Assembly (NCBI GenBank): GCA_949358305.1
Contig: OX442316.1
Location: forward strand, 13,702,001 to 13,766,000
DNA: 64,000 bases
Origin: Strigamia acuminata
Lineage: Eukaryota > Arthropoda > Chilopoda > Geophilomorpha > Linotaeniidae
Direction: 5' to 3'
Position numbers and translations under genes: made by a program. The notes under the pieces are model-generated. The model was not told the origin of the DNA. It saw nothing but the letters and a program-made list of their open reading frames with translations, and ran no database searches. Of the stretch, positions 22,093-34,880 are shown piece by piece (the stretch's first letter is position 1; every line of letters starts with the position of its first letter).

Positions 22093-22476
22093 TATACTCT
22101 GGCACACTATAAGATTGGCCTTTCTCCCATTGGCCAAACCATTTTACTGGTGTAGTGATACCAAAAAATAGACCCAAACACGAGAATTGCACTTGATGTC
22201 CAGACATTGTAATCGAAAAAATAAAATTAAAAAATTGTTTGCTTTCCTGACAAAGCAACCAATAAACTGAACAAACATGAATATTGAAATATAAACAGCA
22301 TAAACAGCAGAATGGCAACAACATTTTATTATAAAATACAAATTAAAATACATCATTTTAATCATTATAATAATAATAAAAAATACTTTTTCTGGTGGTA
22401 TGACACGGTCTAGAATTAGGAGTAATGAGGCTGGACCAATGGGAGAAAGGCCAATCTTATAATGTATCAGAGTATA
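22093..22476. mobile_element. Core-family MITE, ATACTCTGGCACAC termini
   Basis: The termini TATACTCTGGCACACTATAA and its near-inverse at 22450-22476 flank GATTGGCCTTTCTCCCATTGG and its inverse. About 384 bp, AT-rich middle, TA at each end. Confidence 0.75.
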
Positions 22477-24674
22477 GGCGTTTTTTTTCCGGATTTGCCT
22501 TTGCATTAGAGTTTTTCTGATATCATGAGGTTATTTTGTTGAAAACAACTCGTACTCACATTTTCATCGTAACGAATGTGCAATTTTCATTGTTTATGGT
22601 ATATAAAAGTGAACATTTCTTATGCGGCTGCAAGGTGTGCCAGACTCCGAAAAGATGAAGAGCCACTGAATTAATCGCAGCTTTGTCTTTGTGCTGTTGA
22701 GTACTGTAAGCAAATTAGGAAGAAATTAGGAGCAATTGAAAAAGCCATAACTTTTAACATTTGTTTATTTTGATTTAATGGTTTCTTTTTTTAAAAGCAA
22801 TAACGTTGGGCGATGAAGAGACGATGAATAAACTGATCGTAAATTTCGTTTGAATCGATACTTTTTTATTTGTTTTTTCTTTTTTTTGTCTGCAATTTTG
22901 TTGACTTTTAAGCTATTTTTCACTACGGTGTAATTTAAGCGATGGAATTTGCAATGTGCAATTGGGAGGAGAAAAAACATTCAATAATTTATTGTTATTG
23001 AATCTCATTTTCACTTTTACTTGTGAAGTTAGTATTGATTTCGAAATCGATACACTTTAATGTAAGGGCATAAGGAACCGCGTGAAAAGAGAGAAATCGA
23101 TGGGAAATTGGAACTCAATTTAATTAACCTAAGTTTGCAATTAAAAGGCGAGCGAAGTGGGCAATATTAACCGTTGTATTTTCGTTTGGTAGTTTTCTCG
23201 AGTCTTTTTGGGATAAGAAATGGATGTGGGATGAAAAAGGAACAACCGTCGGCTTTAAAATTGAAGTATTGACATTGCTTTCTGCTGGGCTGTGAAGCCT
23301 ACTTTTCGTTTGATCTTGAACGTGAAGTTTATATGCTCAAAAACCAAGATTAAATTCCTTGAAGGAGATTTTGGCCGGATTAAGTTGGAATTTGATTTTT
23401 GCGTGATTGTTTTTTTTGTTGTTGTTTTGGCGTGCTAGATGAATAAACTGAATTTATATTAAGTTTTAACATTTTGTATTTTTTGGATTTATAAGAAATT
23501 TTTTATTTATTTATTTATTTTTTTTTAAAAATTTCGATTAATTAGAGAAGAAATGCAGGTTTTATTTTTAGAAATAGGGTGCGGTGGTGTCAGTGTTTGG
23601 TTTTAGAATGTGCACTCAATGTAATTGCAAATGACACTTTGCGTTTGCGTAAGAAGCAAGTAGACCAGACTTTTTTAATACTAAATTTGGAGGGTGAAAA
23701 TTCGAGTTTCCTGGAGAATTTTCTTTCGATCGTGGTTTGAGAATGTGTCTTGTTAATCATTTCAGGTTGTGTTTTTTATTTATTGCTTGTCATGAATTGT
23801 CGTATAAAATGAAGAAAAAGATAATCCTGTTTCGCAAGGAAGCAAATTCCAATTTGAATACATTTCTTGGCCGAAATGCAACATGAATAACTGTCTAAAA
23901 AAACATGGTTCGAGCTTGACTGCCATGTTGCTCGTTACCTACTCATTAGTAACGTTGGAAGACATAATCTAGAAATAGCGAGACAGTTAGCTGCGTTTGA
24001 AAAGTCATTTAGAACTGAGCAGCATTTTTAAATGACAAATTTAAACTGTTTGACTGATGGTTGTTTCGATCTAACTTAAAAAAAAATATGGCGGCTTGCG
24101 CACAAAATTTATACGATTTTAAACTTGCCGTTTAAGTAGCTGCATTTAAAAATTAAAATATTTTGTGTTTTATTTTAATTTTAAAACAAAAATGACATCA
24201 TTTCCTTACACTTAAACTAAAATTGTATTTTTATTTTGAATGCAGCTAGTGTTTTAGGTGGTCTTGTTTTTGTTTTCGTGATTTTTAACATCACAAAACA
24301 AAAACACATACACGACTATAAATGCAGCTACTATATCAAATGCAGACAATGATATCTTTTTTTGAATCGCTGTTCTCCATTCAAGTGAAAATAACACTGT
24401 TTTCCATTAGAATTACTTTGGTGGACGTGGAAGAGGAAGTTAAATGATTAATAGTGCACTTTAGTATTTTCACAGTTGCAAAAATAATTTTTTTTCCTCG
24501 CTTCTGTTGAATTACGTCCAAACTTAAAAATAACAGGAAGATTGTGGAGTTTTGGAAAGAGAAAGTATTTTCTAAATTTGATCATTACACCAGCTGGTTA
24601 CAACCGATGGAAGTCTAAATTTTGCGAACACATGAAGCAAAATATTACTTGTACGAATAACAAATAAATGATGT

Positions 24675-25082
24675 TATTTATGGCTTGTCCAATATATGTA
24701 CCTTAATTCAGTACTTTTAAAGAAAATTCCGCCAGGGGGCGCCCCCTATTATGGGCTTCCGGTCCCTGGCATAACCGGTCCAATTGTTTTGAATAATTAG
24801 ACCATACTCCAAACCAATATAACGTGGTCCTAACTCCAATCGGTTGAGCCGGATTATGCCTAACTGTGGACTGTGCTCTACTACGTGAAAAAGTAGTTCT
24901 GTTTATTTTATGAAAAGGAAAAACTATGTCCTTTTTCACAGAGATCGTAAAAAACATGTGCTGACCAGTGGTCAGTAAAAATTGGACTGGTTATGCCAGT
25001 TAGCCCAAAATAGGGAGCGCCCCCTGGCGGAATTTTCTTTAAAAGTACTGAATTAAGGTATATTGGACGAGCCATAAATAAA
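24675..25082. mobile_element. MITE with ~80-bp terminal inverted repeats
   Basis: The two ends match inverted over about 80 bases, including TTAATTCAGTACTTTTAAAG and CCGCCAGGGGGCGC, with only a few differences. The inside has GCCTAACTGTGGACTGTGCT and ACTACGTGAAAAAGTAGTTC, the same core as in the MITEs at 21853, 27960 and 44718, although its ends are entirely different. Confidence 0.8.
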
Positions 25083-25764
25083 ATCTTTCCTTTGTTGATG
25101 TTATACTAGTATTTATGTCCCTCGAGAAATTATTCTAAAAATTCAGGTGTGGTTCTGATTAAAATGAAGTCTGCAAACAAGTAAGTGCAACTTTAGTTAC
25201 TTGATTAAATGAAGGCGACCGACATTTTGCGCCTGAGTAATCCTGCAAACAATTAAGGTAATGCGGTTAAATGTTTGTTGAAAATGGTGGGGGTGAGTTT
25301 GAGGAGAATAAGATGATGATGGTCTGTTGGAGAGCGACTCTCGTCACACATGTTTCACACCTTGATCTCTATTTAGCCGAAATCCAGAAGCTGATCATAA
25401 ATCAAATGCTATTTTTAAGGCGAAATGCTTCCACGTGTTATTGCTTTAACCCAAATATGAAATTTTACATATTTTATTCTATTCATCGAACTGGGTTTAA
25501 TTTTTATCTTTTCATTAAAGTTATTAGGTCGGATGGAATTTGCGTTTGATTTGTCTGCTGTAATAAATTTTGTTTATTTAAAAAAATAATTAGTTAATTT
25601 ATTTATGGCTTGTGGTGGAGTCATTTATAAATGACAAATCGGAATTTGCAATTTAGATGATAATTCAAAATGATGCTCATGTAATTGCAACTCGTTTGGG
25701 TCGTGAGGTACTGTATTAAATTCTAAATATCTCTGATTGATAACAAGATAAATTCCTGCCACGT

Positions 25765-25917
25765 AGTGTGGTCGAGGCAATAGTTACCACATTTTTCGAA
25801 GTTAAGAGACCGGGTCAAGACTGATGTCATTGAATCTCAATGGTTTCTATGCTCCCTGGTGGATAAATTTAAAACAGCTGTACTGAAGGGAAGTTATTTT
25901 TGTCCATGGGTGTACAA
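25765..25917. mobile_element. R2 MITE half-copy
   Basis: It contains the R2 blocks GATGTCATTGAATCTCAATG, GGTGGATAAATTTAAAACAG and CTGAAGGGAAGTTATTTTTG. Only one arm is recognisable. Confidence 0.55.
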
Positions 25918-26116
25918 GTCAAAGCCGGACCGCATAAGAAGCATGTCGCTCCTTATACGCCACATAATATGACGTATCCATGGGAAACCATCTGTATGAA
26001 TCTCAAGGGGCCGTATTTCTTCGATTTTAGGACACATTTTCTTCCCATGTAAACAAAACATCTTTTAAAAACAAGCTGCACCTTAGAAATGTTTTTTCTG
26101 TTGGTGGTTCTGAAAC

Positions 26117-26539
26117 TATACTCTTGTTCGACTCAAAAGGGTGCCCTTCTCCCATTTGCCGAGCCGCATTATTCCTATCTTAAGTTTGTATTACTACCAC
26201 TAGGAGAAGTAGTTTTTATTTTTCTTATGTTTTGTGATTGCTATTACCATTTAAGTTGATACAATTTTGATTATTTTTATAAAAAAAATGTTATTTCCAT
26301 TTAGGAAATAAAATTTTATGCACATATAAATGTAAAACTCATGTTTGTTATGTTTATTGGTTACTATGTCTGGATAGTAAACAATTTTGAATTTTTGGCA
26401 GTTGCCTAGGCAATCAATTACAATGTCTGTACATTGTAATGCATTTCTGGTGTTTGGGTCTACATTTTTGGATCACTACACCAGTGATACGACTCGGCCA
26501 ATGGGAGAAGGGCACCCTTTTGAGTCGAACAGGAGTATA
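26117..26539. mobile_element. Core-family MITE, TTCGACTCAA termini
   Basis: The ends TATACTCTTGTTCGACTCAA and TTGAGTCGAACAGGAGTATA are inverted repeats continuing through GGGTGCCCTTCTCCCA. About 423 bp. Inside are CACTACACCAGTGATACG and a form of the core (ACTACCACTAGGAGAAGTAG). Confidence 0.75.
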
Positions 26540-27346
26540 GTGTGCGTTTTGCAATCAATGGTGTCTTAGAATCGAAGAAATATGGTTACGGTATGCACAC
26601 AAAAATACACAACCATGTGATTTCTTGTCTACAAGAATTTGTGGATTTTGGTCTTTGCAAATTGTCTTTTAGACCCATTGGTAATGTACGAGCTGCCAGT
26701 TCTTTTTTTGAAGCAATCAGCAAGTAAAATGGTAATGGATTTGGCTAAAATGAGTCGATTTATCTGCAGAGTAATATAGCAATCGTAGTCAACATAAAAC
26801 CTGCTTTCAAAGCACTTTGGAGGTAAAGGAAGTGAGTAAGTGGTCTGACCAAAAGGTTCACATTCAAGAATGCTGCAGCTGCAGATTGTGATGGCACAAA
26901 TTGTGGAACTATCCTTTAAACAGAAATTTTGCCATGCGCTTCTACTTGCTTGTTATTTTCACTTAAAGAAATCTCACTCCTTCCGATAAACACTTTTCAG
27001 ATGGAAAAACATGTTCACTTTCAACAAGCCCTCGTTTAATGGAATCCATTTGATGTAAACAACTTTTCTTGTACTGTGATGTGGACTTAATTAGGATTAT
27101 GGAGGCTTAACAGTGGGGACTGGAAATGCGGTTTTGGAGGTGGTTCTTTTCTTCAAACTACATCCTCTTGCAGCATTCCTTTGTGGTAATAGGAAGCGAC
27201 AGGCTGGGAACAAGCTAGTTTATTCTTCAATTAAGGAGTGGATTAGTTTATCCAAATTTGTGCCGGGCTGTAACGATTTCACAATAACTTTTGTTTATTT
27301 AAAGGAAGGAAGTTATTTGCTTTCTAATGTAATGTGGTTGTAGCCG

Positions 27347-27572
27347 TCAGGGCTGGACTGGGTACAAATTTAGTACCGGGAAATCTGGATGCATTGGGCC
27401 ACAGGGACAGGCTACGGTGGGCCAGGGACAGTTTGCACCCGATGTCTCGGATGCTAAATTCAAACTGCGCATCCTATTTTGTGCAGATGGTTCTCTAAAT
27501 CCAGTTGTTGTTTTAGCCATGTTAAATGCATGTGCAGAATGTGATGCGCAGTTTGAATTTGGCATCGAGATA
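27347..27572. mobile_element. Inverted-repeat element, CAGGGCTGGACTGGG edge
   Basis: It starts at the repeat shared with 16146-16200. Further in, GATGCTAAATTCAAACTGCG and its inverse near 27553-27572 form a palindrome of about 120 bp. A related block (GATGCCAATTCAAACTGCAC) occurs at 39637-39680. Confidence 0.45.
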
Positions 27573-27959
27573 TCAAACTGTAGTGGAATTCAAGTCTGGG
27601 AATCGATGTTGTCAGATTTCATTGACCGCTATCTCGGAGCTGTGTAATATTGCTATAGTGACTTATGAATGAATGCACTTATGCGACAACCAAAACAATA
27701 TCCGCTTTGGTAACGTTAGATACCATAATCTCCATAATGGCTGCCAATTTAACGCGAAAAACAAGGAACACTTGCACATATAGGATATTGAAAGTCCACT
27801 TTAGAAGACGGGGAAAGGAAATCAATTGATGCTTTATTTACAAGTGGCTTTTGAAGCATGACTTTTATAAATTATTGGCAGTCTGCCTTCTAGAGGGCGT
27901 TTAAGGAAGATAAGTCATTTATGGGAATATGGGATTCTTCTAAATTTGAACGCCTTTAC

Positions 27960-28185
27960 TATACTCAAAACCACCCCAACGTTGATCTATTTCACTGGTG
28001 TAGTAGCACAAAAAAGTAGCCCAAAACACCAGAATTGTAATCGAACTCCAGACATTGTGCTCGATTACCAACATTGTCAAAGGTGATGCTTTGACACAGA
28101 ACTACTTTTCCGCGTAGTAGAACACAGTACACAGTTAGGCGTAAACCGGCTGAAATAGATCAACGTTGGAGTGGTTTTGAGTATA
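27960..28185. mobile_element. Core-family MITE, ACTCAAAACCACC termini
   Basis: Inverted ends TATACTCAAAACCACCCCAA and TTGGAGTGGTTTTGAGTATA; about 226 bp. The inside carries the inverse of the shared core (CGCGTAGTAGAACACAGTAC...AGTTAGGCGTAAACCGG). Same subfamily as 21853-22086, in opposite orientation. Confidence 0.75.
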
Positions 28186-28329
28186 ATATTGTCAGTTTGC
28201 TATTGGATTTTTACTGTGAAAAACAAAATGGTTGCAATGCCAGACTCTAACTAGCCTGTCTGCGGAAGAAAAGAATTAAGTGGAAGGGAATTATGGTGCT
28301 GGCAGCTGTAATACTTGAAAAGTTTTTAC

Positions 28330-28569
28330 TGACGTTGCATGTTGACAGGCATTAGGTTTGCCACCCCGACTCTAGATCGCTTGATTTGTAACTGTTGGCG
28401 GATCCCAGTGGACCATCCAATAAGTGGGCTGTGGCGATAAGTGAGGATGGGTCTCAATCCAACGGGCTGTGTACACGGCTTTTTGGCAAGGTGCTGCATG
28501 CACCCAGGCAGAGCATTTGGAAGTTGGCATGGAGCCAATGAAAGGCAGTTAGATTCAACACCCCCCAAC
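28330..28569 (-). repeat. Possible third 5S-headed repeat, uncertain
   Basis: The minus strand has TTGGATGGTCCACTGGGATC, which recalls the 5S-like head of the two SINEs described at 32565 and 38700. The rest does not align well by eye, so membership is doubtful. Confidence 0.2.
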
Positions 28570-29472
28570 CTTTAGTAATAGAAAATAACTTTCTTTGAAA
28601 TAAATTTATTTATTTTGTTTAGTTTTGTTTTATTTCAGGTATATTTAGAACTAATTTTAAATGGTTTGTTTGTTGTTTTTTTTATCCTTTTTTATGTCAA
28701 GTTGTCAAATAGGATTGGTTTGGTGTGAATGTTCCCTTGTGGGTAGTTGGAAGTTTTGATACTAAGTTTTTTCTCTTTCTTATAGTGTGGCTTGGTAATA
28801 AACCGGTAAGTTTTGGGATCCAATTTGTGTTAGTTTTTTTTTCTGGAATAAATTGGAATTTTGTGACATAGATCTTCTTTGACATATGTGCTATCGATTG
28901 AAGTAATTGGCTTAACTACAGTGGGTTGTGCAAAATAACACACTAGCAGCTGCATTCCTAAAGTTGTTTAGACTAAAGAACATTTTCTAACAACATGTTT
29001 AAACAAGTCGAACTGCCTGAACAAGCACACTTGTACTACTTGAACAAGCACACTTGAACTGCTTGAACAAACACTTGAACCGTTTGTTTAAACTCGGAAT
29101 ATCGAATATTAATTTGTTGTTATTAGATCTGGTCTGCTTAACCCTTCCAACCCTAAGATGGGTCTTTTTGTGACACCATTTGTAAAAAATTATTATTTCT
29201 AAGTTATGTCTCGGTCTAACTTAAAAAATGCAAGTTACAAATTTAGTCTTCGGTACTTTAGACAACAAAATATGTTCAACTAGAATTTTAAACACAAGTT
29301 AAACAGTTCGACTGAAAACAGACTAAATCGGCAGCCATTTTTGTACTTAGATAGAGACAAACAGGTTAAAAAGCAATTTAATTTTGTTTTTTAAATATGT
29401 TTAAAATGTTGTTTAGCCTAAATTAATTTCTTAATGCGCCTACTCTGTTTAGCTGGTTTAAATCAGATAAAC

Positions 29473-29780
29473 TATACTCTGGTTCGACTCAAGAGTATGC
29501 CCTTCTAAGAGCCGCATCACTGGTGTAGTGATCCAAAAATGTAGACCCAAACACCATAACAAACATGGGTTTTTCACTCATATGTTCATAGAACCTTATT
29601 TAATAAGTTTAATAAGTATAATAAGTATAAAATAATCAAAATTATATCAACTTAAATGGTAATAACAATCACAAATCATAATAAAAATAAAAACTACTTT
29701 TCCTAGTGGTAGTAATAAAACTTGAGTTGGGAGTAATGCGGCTCTTAGAAGGGTATACTCTTGAGTCGAACCAGAGTATA
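29473..29780. mobile_element. Core-family MITE with 45-bp near-perfect TIRs
   Basis: The first 45 and last 45 bases are inverted repeats with one difference (TATACTCTGGTTCGACTCAA at the outer end, AGAGCCGCAT at the inner). 308 bp, flanked by AT-rich DNA. The inside contains TGGTGTAGTGATCCAAAAAT, shared inverted with the copy at 26117-26539. The high identity of the arms suggests a fairly recent insertion. Confidence 0.85.
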
Positions 29781-30504
29781 GAACTGGACTAAATTAGTTG
29801 AAGATGAACGTTGGGTGAGAAAACCGAATTGTTAGCAATTCCTGTCATTATGTAACGATTTGTTCGGAGTTATGCTTAAAACGATAGTAAATACTTCGCG
29901 GTTCACGGACAGGAGGTATAAACTGATGTCCGATACCGGTATTCAAAACCGTTATTTTCGCTTCGTTTCGTCGGAGCTTGTTGTAACGACATCATGCAGC
30001 TGTCATTGACACATGCAATGTTAGCCACCGCTCGAGGTGTTGGCCACAAACAAGTCTGACATGTGTCGCATTGTCAGGGTTTTGGAAGTGCATGGGTGAA
30101 TAAGCATTAAAGGTGCAAACATTTTTCGTTTTATATAAAATTTTTGAGATGAAAAAAAAAGAAGATTCTTTATTGACGCCTGTTTATCTCTGTTTTTCTG
30201 CTTCTGCTGCTGCTGCGGTTGTTGTTGTAGAGTTAATCTATGGCTTTACATTTTGTTTTGTTGGCACGGGTGCATCTATAAATAAAAATGATGGTTACCT
30301 TGGTCTAGTCAATTATTAAAACGATTTTCTCGTCAGTAGCTCTGGGTTATGGATCACTTTGCTGCACAACACTATATTTCTTTTAATTTTTAAATAGCCA
30401 AAAAACAAAAAAATAAAAATGATAACAAATTTTTATAAAATTTATTATCAATGAAAAAGATTCATTAATTGATCCCCATTAAATTGGGTGTGTACCCATA
30501 GATT

Positions 30505-30665
30505 TTACAATATATTGCATTCCAAAATGTATTAAGTATATTAGTTGTACATTAAATAATGAATTTCATAATACAATTGAAAAAATGCATTTTTGACAAA
30601 TAATTTTATTAGGAACCCAATACATTTCAAAATACATTGCAATATAATTTCAATGTATTATTGGA
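30505..30665. mobile_element. GCATT palindrome family, copy 3 (inverted)
   Basis: TTGCATTCCAAAATGTATTA and ATTTCATAATACAATTGAAA match the inverse of copy 1. Confidence 0.5.
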
Positions 30666-31394
30666 TAAATTGGGTTAAAAAGGGTGAAAAAACAATGAAA
30701 TTATCTGCTTAGTCTATCAATGTGCAGAGAACCTGAATAGTAAAGTGGGAGCTGACATGTGAAGCCAAAGACAGGATAAAAAGAGGGATTTCAAGTTGCA
30801 GCAACAACTACTAACTGGAATCTTTTCAGCGTTGTCTTCATGGTCTTGTTTACTCAGTAGAAGCCATTGTAGCTTTGAATCCAGCCATATTTCACCAGTG
30901 AAAGCGCCATTACTGGCTAATGCATTTGGGTCAATCCCTATCTCAGCCGAAACGTGTCGATAAACTGATTTGTCTGTGAATGCGGGGTTGGTTTGGGTAA
31001 ATCTTTCGGGTGCTTTTGTTAAAAGCACTCCTACGGGCGAATTGTCGTTAGTCTTGTGTATAGATTATATAGGTTTATTTTCGGGTGGGGGAAGAAAGGG
31101 AAAAATGTGTGTGTGGCAGCAGCCGTGCAGGTGCGGTTTAAAGTTGCACTTTAATTTAAGCTTTAAAGTGTTTAGTTCGGTGGTTAAAAGTTGTGGATGT
31201 GAATTTGATAATCCTTGAGGTTTTGTTTTATATTTTTCTTTTTGGCAAGTGGGGTGATGGTTTAGTTAAGACTGCGGTAGTTTTTAAAGTTGATGGGGGA
31301 TGCGGGGGTAGATTAAGGCATTTTCTTCAGGAGGTTCGTGAAAATTCAGAAGTGATGTCTCCACATAGTGTTATTGATGAAAATGGCAAAAAAG

Positions 31395-31735
31395 GATTTT
31401 TAGACAAAAAAAATGATTAGTCGAGAAAAAAAGCCATTTTTTGACAAAAATTGATTTTTATTCACAAAAAAATTGATTTTTCGACACAAAAAAATGATTT
31501 TTGACATAAAAAATTGATTTTTAGACACACAATTGATTTTCAACACAAAAAATTGAGTTTTAGACACAAAAAGTTGAGTTTTAGACACAAAAAATTAATT
31601 TTTAAACCAAAGATTGATTTTTAGACCAAAAAAAAATTCATTATCAGACACAAAAAATTCATTTCAGACTCAAAAAAATTATTTTAACAAAAAAAAATCA
31701 TTTATTTTCAGACACAAAATGGACTTTTATGTGAA
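31395..31735. repeat. Degenerate ~20-bp tandem repeat (ACACAAAAAATTGATTTTTAG)
   Basis: About fifteen imperfect units of ACACAAAAAATTGATTTTT. The open frames on both strands through it are repeat translations. Confidence 0.8.
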
Positions 31736-32564
31736 AAAATTGAATTTTTTAGGGGGGACGTGCTTGCTTTACCCTTCTTTAGCCCATGGAAGTATGGTTG
31801 ATTTCTTTCTTTAAGGGTTAACTTTCTTTAAGGGTTAAAGCTGCTATGATTTTTATTTGAATAGATTTTTTTGTGCTGAATTTGACCATTAAATAGCGCT
31901 GCCATGATGGGTCGAAAGTGAGGTGTGGCTAAATTAATGGGTTTGTTTACATGTTTATTTTTTATTTTTTGGGAGTTTCTACTTCGCTTTACTTGCAAAG
32001 ATTGAAGGAAATTAAGGCAGCATCGAAGAAGTTGATGGATCAATAGTCTGAAGTGTACAGTGGCATGCCATGTTGTCTTAAGGGACAACCAACCTCTAAA
32101 ACCTTTGTGAACTATGTAGTGAAGTTGAGATTGTGTCTCAACTGGTCTCAAGGGCGCATTTCGAATGACAAACAGTGTGTCGTAAGACTGATACTGAAGT
32201 TCACTTGGTAAATTTGAATACAATTTGAATTACAAAGAAACGGCGCGGAATTTTTGTCAAAGAAAGTTAAATTCCTAAGAAGTAGTTGCGTATGTGGTGT
32301 ACTCTATGTGTTGTTGTTGTTATGTGGCTACACTGCAGAGCTCTAGCTAGGTTATTGGCGCTTTGGGCAAATTCTTGGTTGGGTGCCACGAAGCAACTGA
32401 TAAGATGAATTCTCTTAACGTCGAAGACGTTGGAAATTCAAGGAAATTCTTGTGGAAATCGAATACTTTGGGATGGACTTTTATTTCGTTGGAGAAAGAT
32501 TAGGGAAAGCAATTTTCAACGTTTCGCTAAGTAACATCTGCAATTATGTGAAAGAAATCTATTA

Positions 32565-32870
32565 TTTATTTATTTATTTCTATACTTATTTATTTCATTT
32601 TATTCCCTCGAGATGATGGCACTACAGGCAATAGCCTGGCTAAGAGCCGTATACATCTAACTTTAGCGATCTTTCTTGAGGGTCCAACCTTGCATTTGCA
32701 CTGACAGCTGGGAAAACTACAGAAGACCCAGTTGAGTTGGGTGGCAGATTGTATTGCCAAAGGAACAGTGCCTAAATCAGACAGGATGGAAAAACAACTG
32801 GCATTCCCAGCAGGCCACCCATCCAAGTACTGACACTTTGAACAAACACTATTAGGTTGCAACGACGGCT
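32565..32870 (-). mobile_element. SINE with 5S-rRNA-like head, copy 1
   Basis: Read on the minus strand from 32870, the start contains CAGTACTTGGATGGGTGGCC then TGCTGGGAAT, closely matching the conserved 3' third of 5S rRNA (TTAGTACTTGGATGGGAGAC, then CGCCTGGGAATACC). It is followed by a body shared with copy 2 and ends in an A-rich AAATAAATA tail near 32565. A 5S-derived head, internal body and A-rich tail define the SINE3 class. Confidence 0.65.
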
Positions 32871-34880
32871 ATTTTTTTGGCTTCGTAAGGTTTAATTCTG
32901 ATTAGAAAGTTGGTTTTTAGTTACAGTATGTATTAAGAGTATTTAATACGATAAAATCTCGAATTGCAGCATTAAAAATGTATAAGTAATTCGGTTAAGG
33001 TGCTCACATTTCTTTAGGAAACCACAGACAGCTAATCAATTTGTTCCAATCCAATTGGCAAACATGTCTGAAGTGCATGCTCTTAGAAAAGTGCATTCAA
33101 AGTTTCTATTTATATGGTTTTTGGTGTTACAATTCACATGGTTGTTGGTATTTTTATTCATGTGGTTTTAGGGGCTTCTATTCATGTGGTTTACAAGTAA
33201 ATGGCAATTAAAATTCCTTCATTTTTACCCAATAAACTAATGATGGCTCATTTCTTTGCTTTAATTTTTAACTTTAATTTTGCTTGAGACTTTCCAAGCG
33301 AAGCCGAAACACATAAAACCACTTAGTGAGTGAAGTGGCGACTGAAAAAGACATTGAATTTTTCAATTGCGCGCCCAAAATCGGTCGTGTAAATTGTCAG
33401 TCGTGTTTGCGCGACATCCGGCGCGCAAATAACACGTTTATACGCCTGTAAACACACGTGTAAATTACTTGTCGAAGCAGGCCATACTGATTTTTCAGCA
33501 CGTCGCCATTTCTCTCATGCATTGAAAAGCAAGTTTTGAAAATACGGTTATTATTTTCCTCTCCGCCTCGCTTTATCAGCCGTATACTTCTGAATTCATA
33601 TTGCATACATTGCGACTTGGGAACTTTGAGAATATTCGAGGTCATTTTGAAAGCTGCAAACGGAATCTCAAACGACTCTCGGTAGGTTATGGCCATAAAT
33701 CTTGTTCTTGCCACTGCCTGGGCTCGTAATAGCTTTCTACAAAGTACATGAAAGATTTTTTTCTACACATGCCCACATAAGCTGGTAAACAGAAAGATTT
33801 CGTGAAAAATTATGACTTAAGACCGAGATATTTTGGATGGAAGTTTTATCACACCTTACATTACGTGATCGTGATTGGTAAGAAAAAGAAGAGTGAGTTT
33901 TTATGCCTTGCACACTGTACTTTGATGGTGGATGAAAGGTCAGGTGTCACTAAACATTTTCCCTTCATTTCTCCCACTATAAACCTCACAGGGCGAACTG
34001 CAAAGTGCATTCATCTGTGATTGAGAGCATTAAAATTTCAGGGTTGAGGAAGAATTGAAATCGATGTGCAAGAGAAAAATGTGCTTTTAGGAGTTTTTCT
34101 TTACTTTTATTTTATTTTATTTTTTTTTTGCAGTTAAATTGAAATAAGTTTGTCAAGAATTTATTGCTCATATTTTGCTGTTATCAGTTGTTTAGTCTGT
34201 GATTGATGATACTGAAATTGAAGATTGGCCGCTCCGCTTGTTATGAAAAGTTGAGTTGCTGAGCATTTTGACAGATTTCTTTTGGGGATTTTTCATCGTT
34301 CGATCTGGATTCGGAATTTTGTATGGATGTGAGGTCTTTAATGGTTGTTTTTATATATTTGATGTCTCAATTGAAGTTTCTTGTAAAATAAAACGAAAAA
34401 AAGTATGCTTTATGACTTATAAAGACAAAGTTATGAGTTGGGAAGCGGAAAAGTAATGACTTTATTAAGGTTTTTTTTTTAAATTGTGAGTTAAATTACG
34501 CACTTGTTTGCAAGTACATGTTAATTATAAATAAGTTGTAAAATGAGTATAAATTGTTTTTGCAATACTTCTATTAAGATGGAAACTGGTTAGTTGACCC
34601 TGAAATTGCAAAATGACCAAATATCAGAAACAGGCTTTTGCTGCCAAGTAATTAGTTGAAGTAACTTTGCTAGACATGTCTGAATGGGTATGTAACATCC
34701 AATTTATTCAATTTGGTCAATAAGAGTCAATCGGAGAGCTAAACTGGTTAACTGGCTGAATGATTGAAAATTACACGTGATGTCTGACTCGGTATTTCAA
34801 ACGACTGTTTTTGCACATACAGTACTATTAACTGCTAATAGTAGGCACATTCATAAAGTAATTTATACTATTATGTATTA

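Noticed and set aside
31828-32223. 131-codon minus-strand open frame
   Set aside because: No domain and no conserved motif seen; lies between a tandem repeat and a SINE.
33397-33714. 105-codon minus-strand open frame in a GC-richer patch
   Set aside because: Composition is slightly gene-like, but no motif, splice pattern or neighbour supports it.
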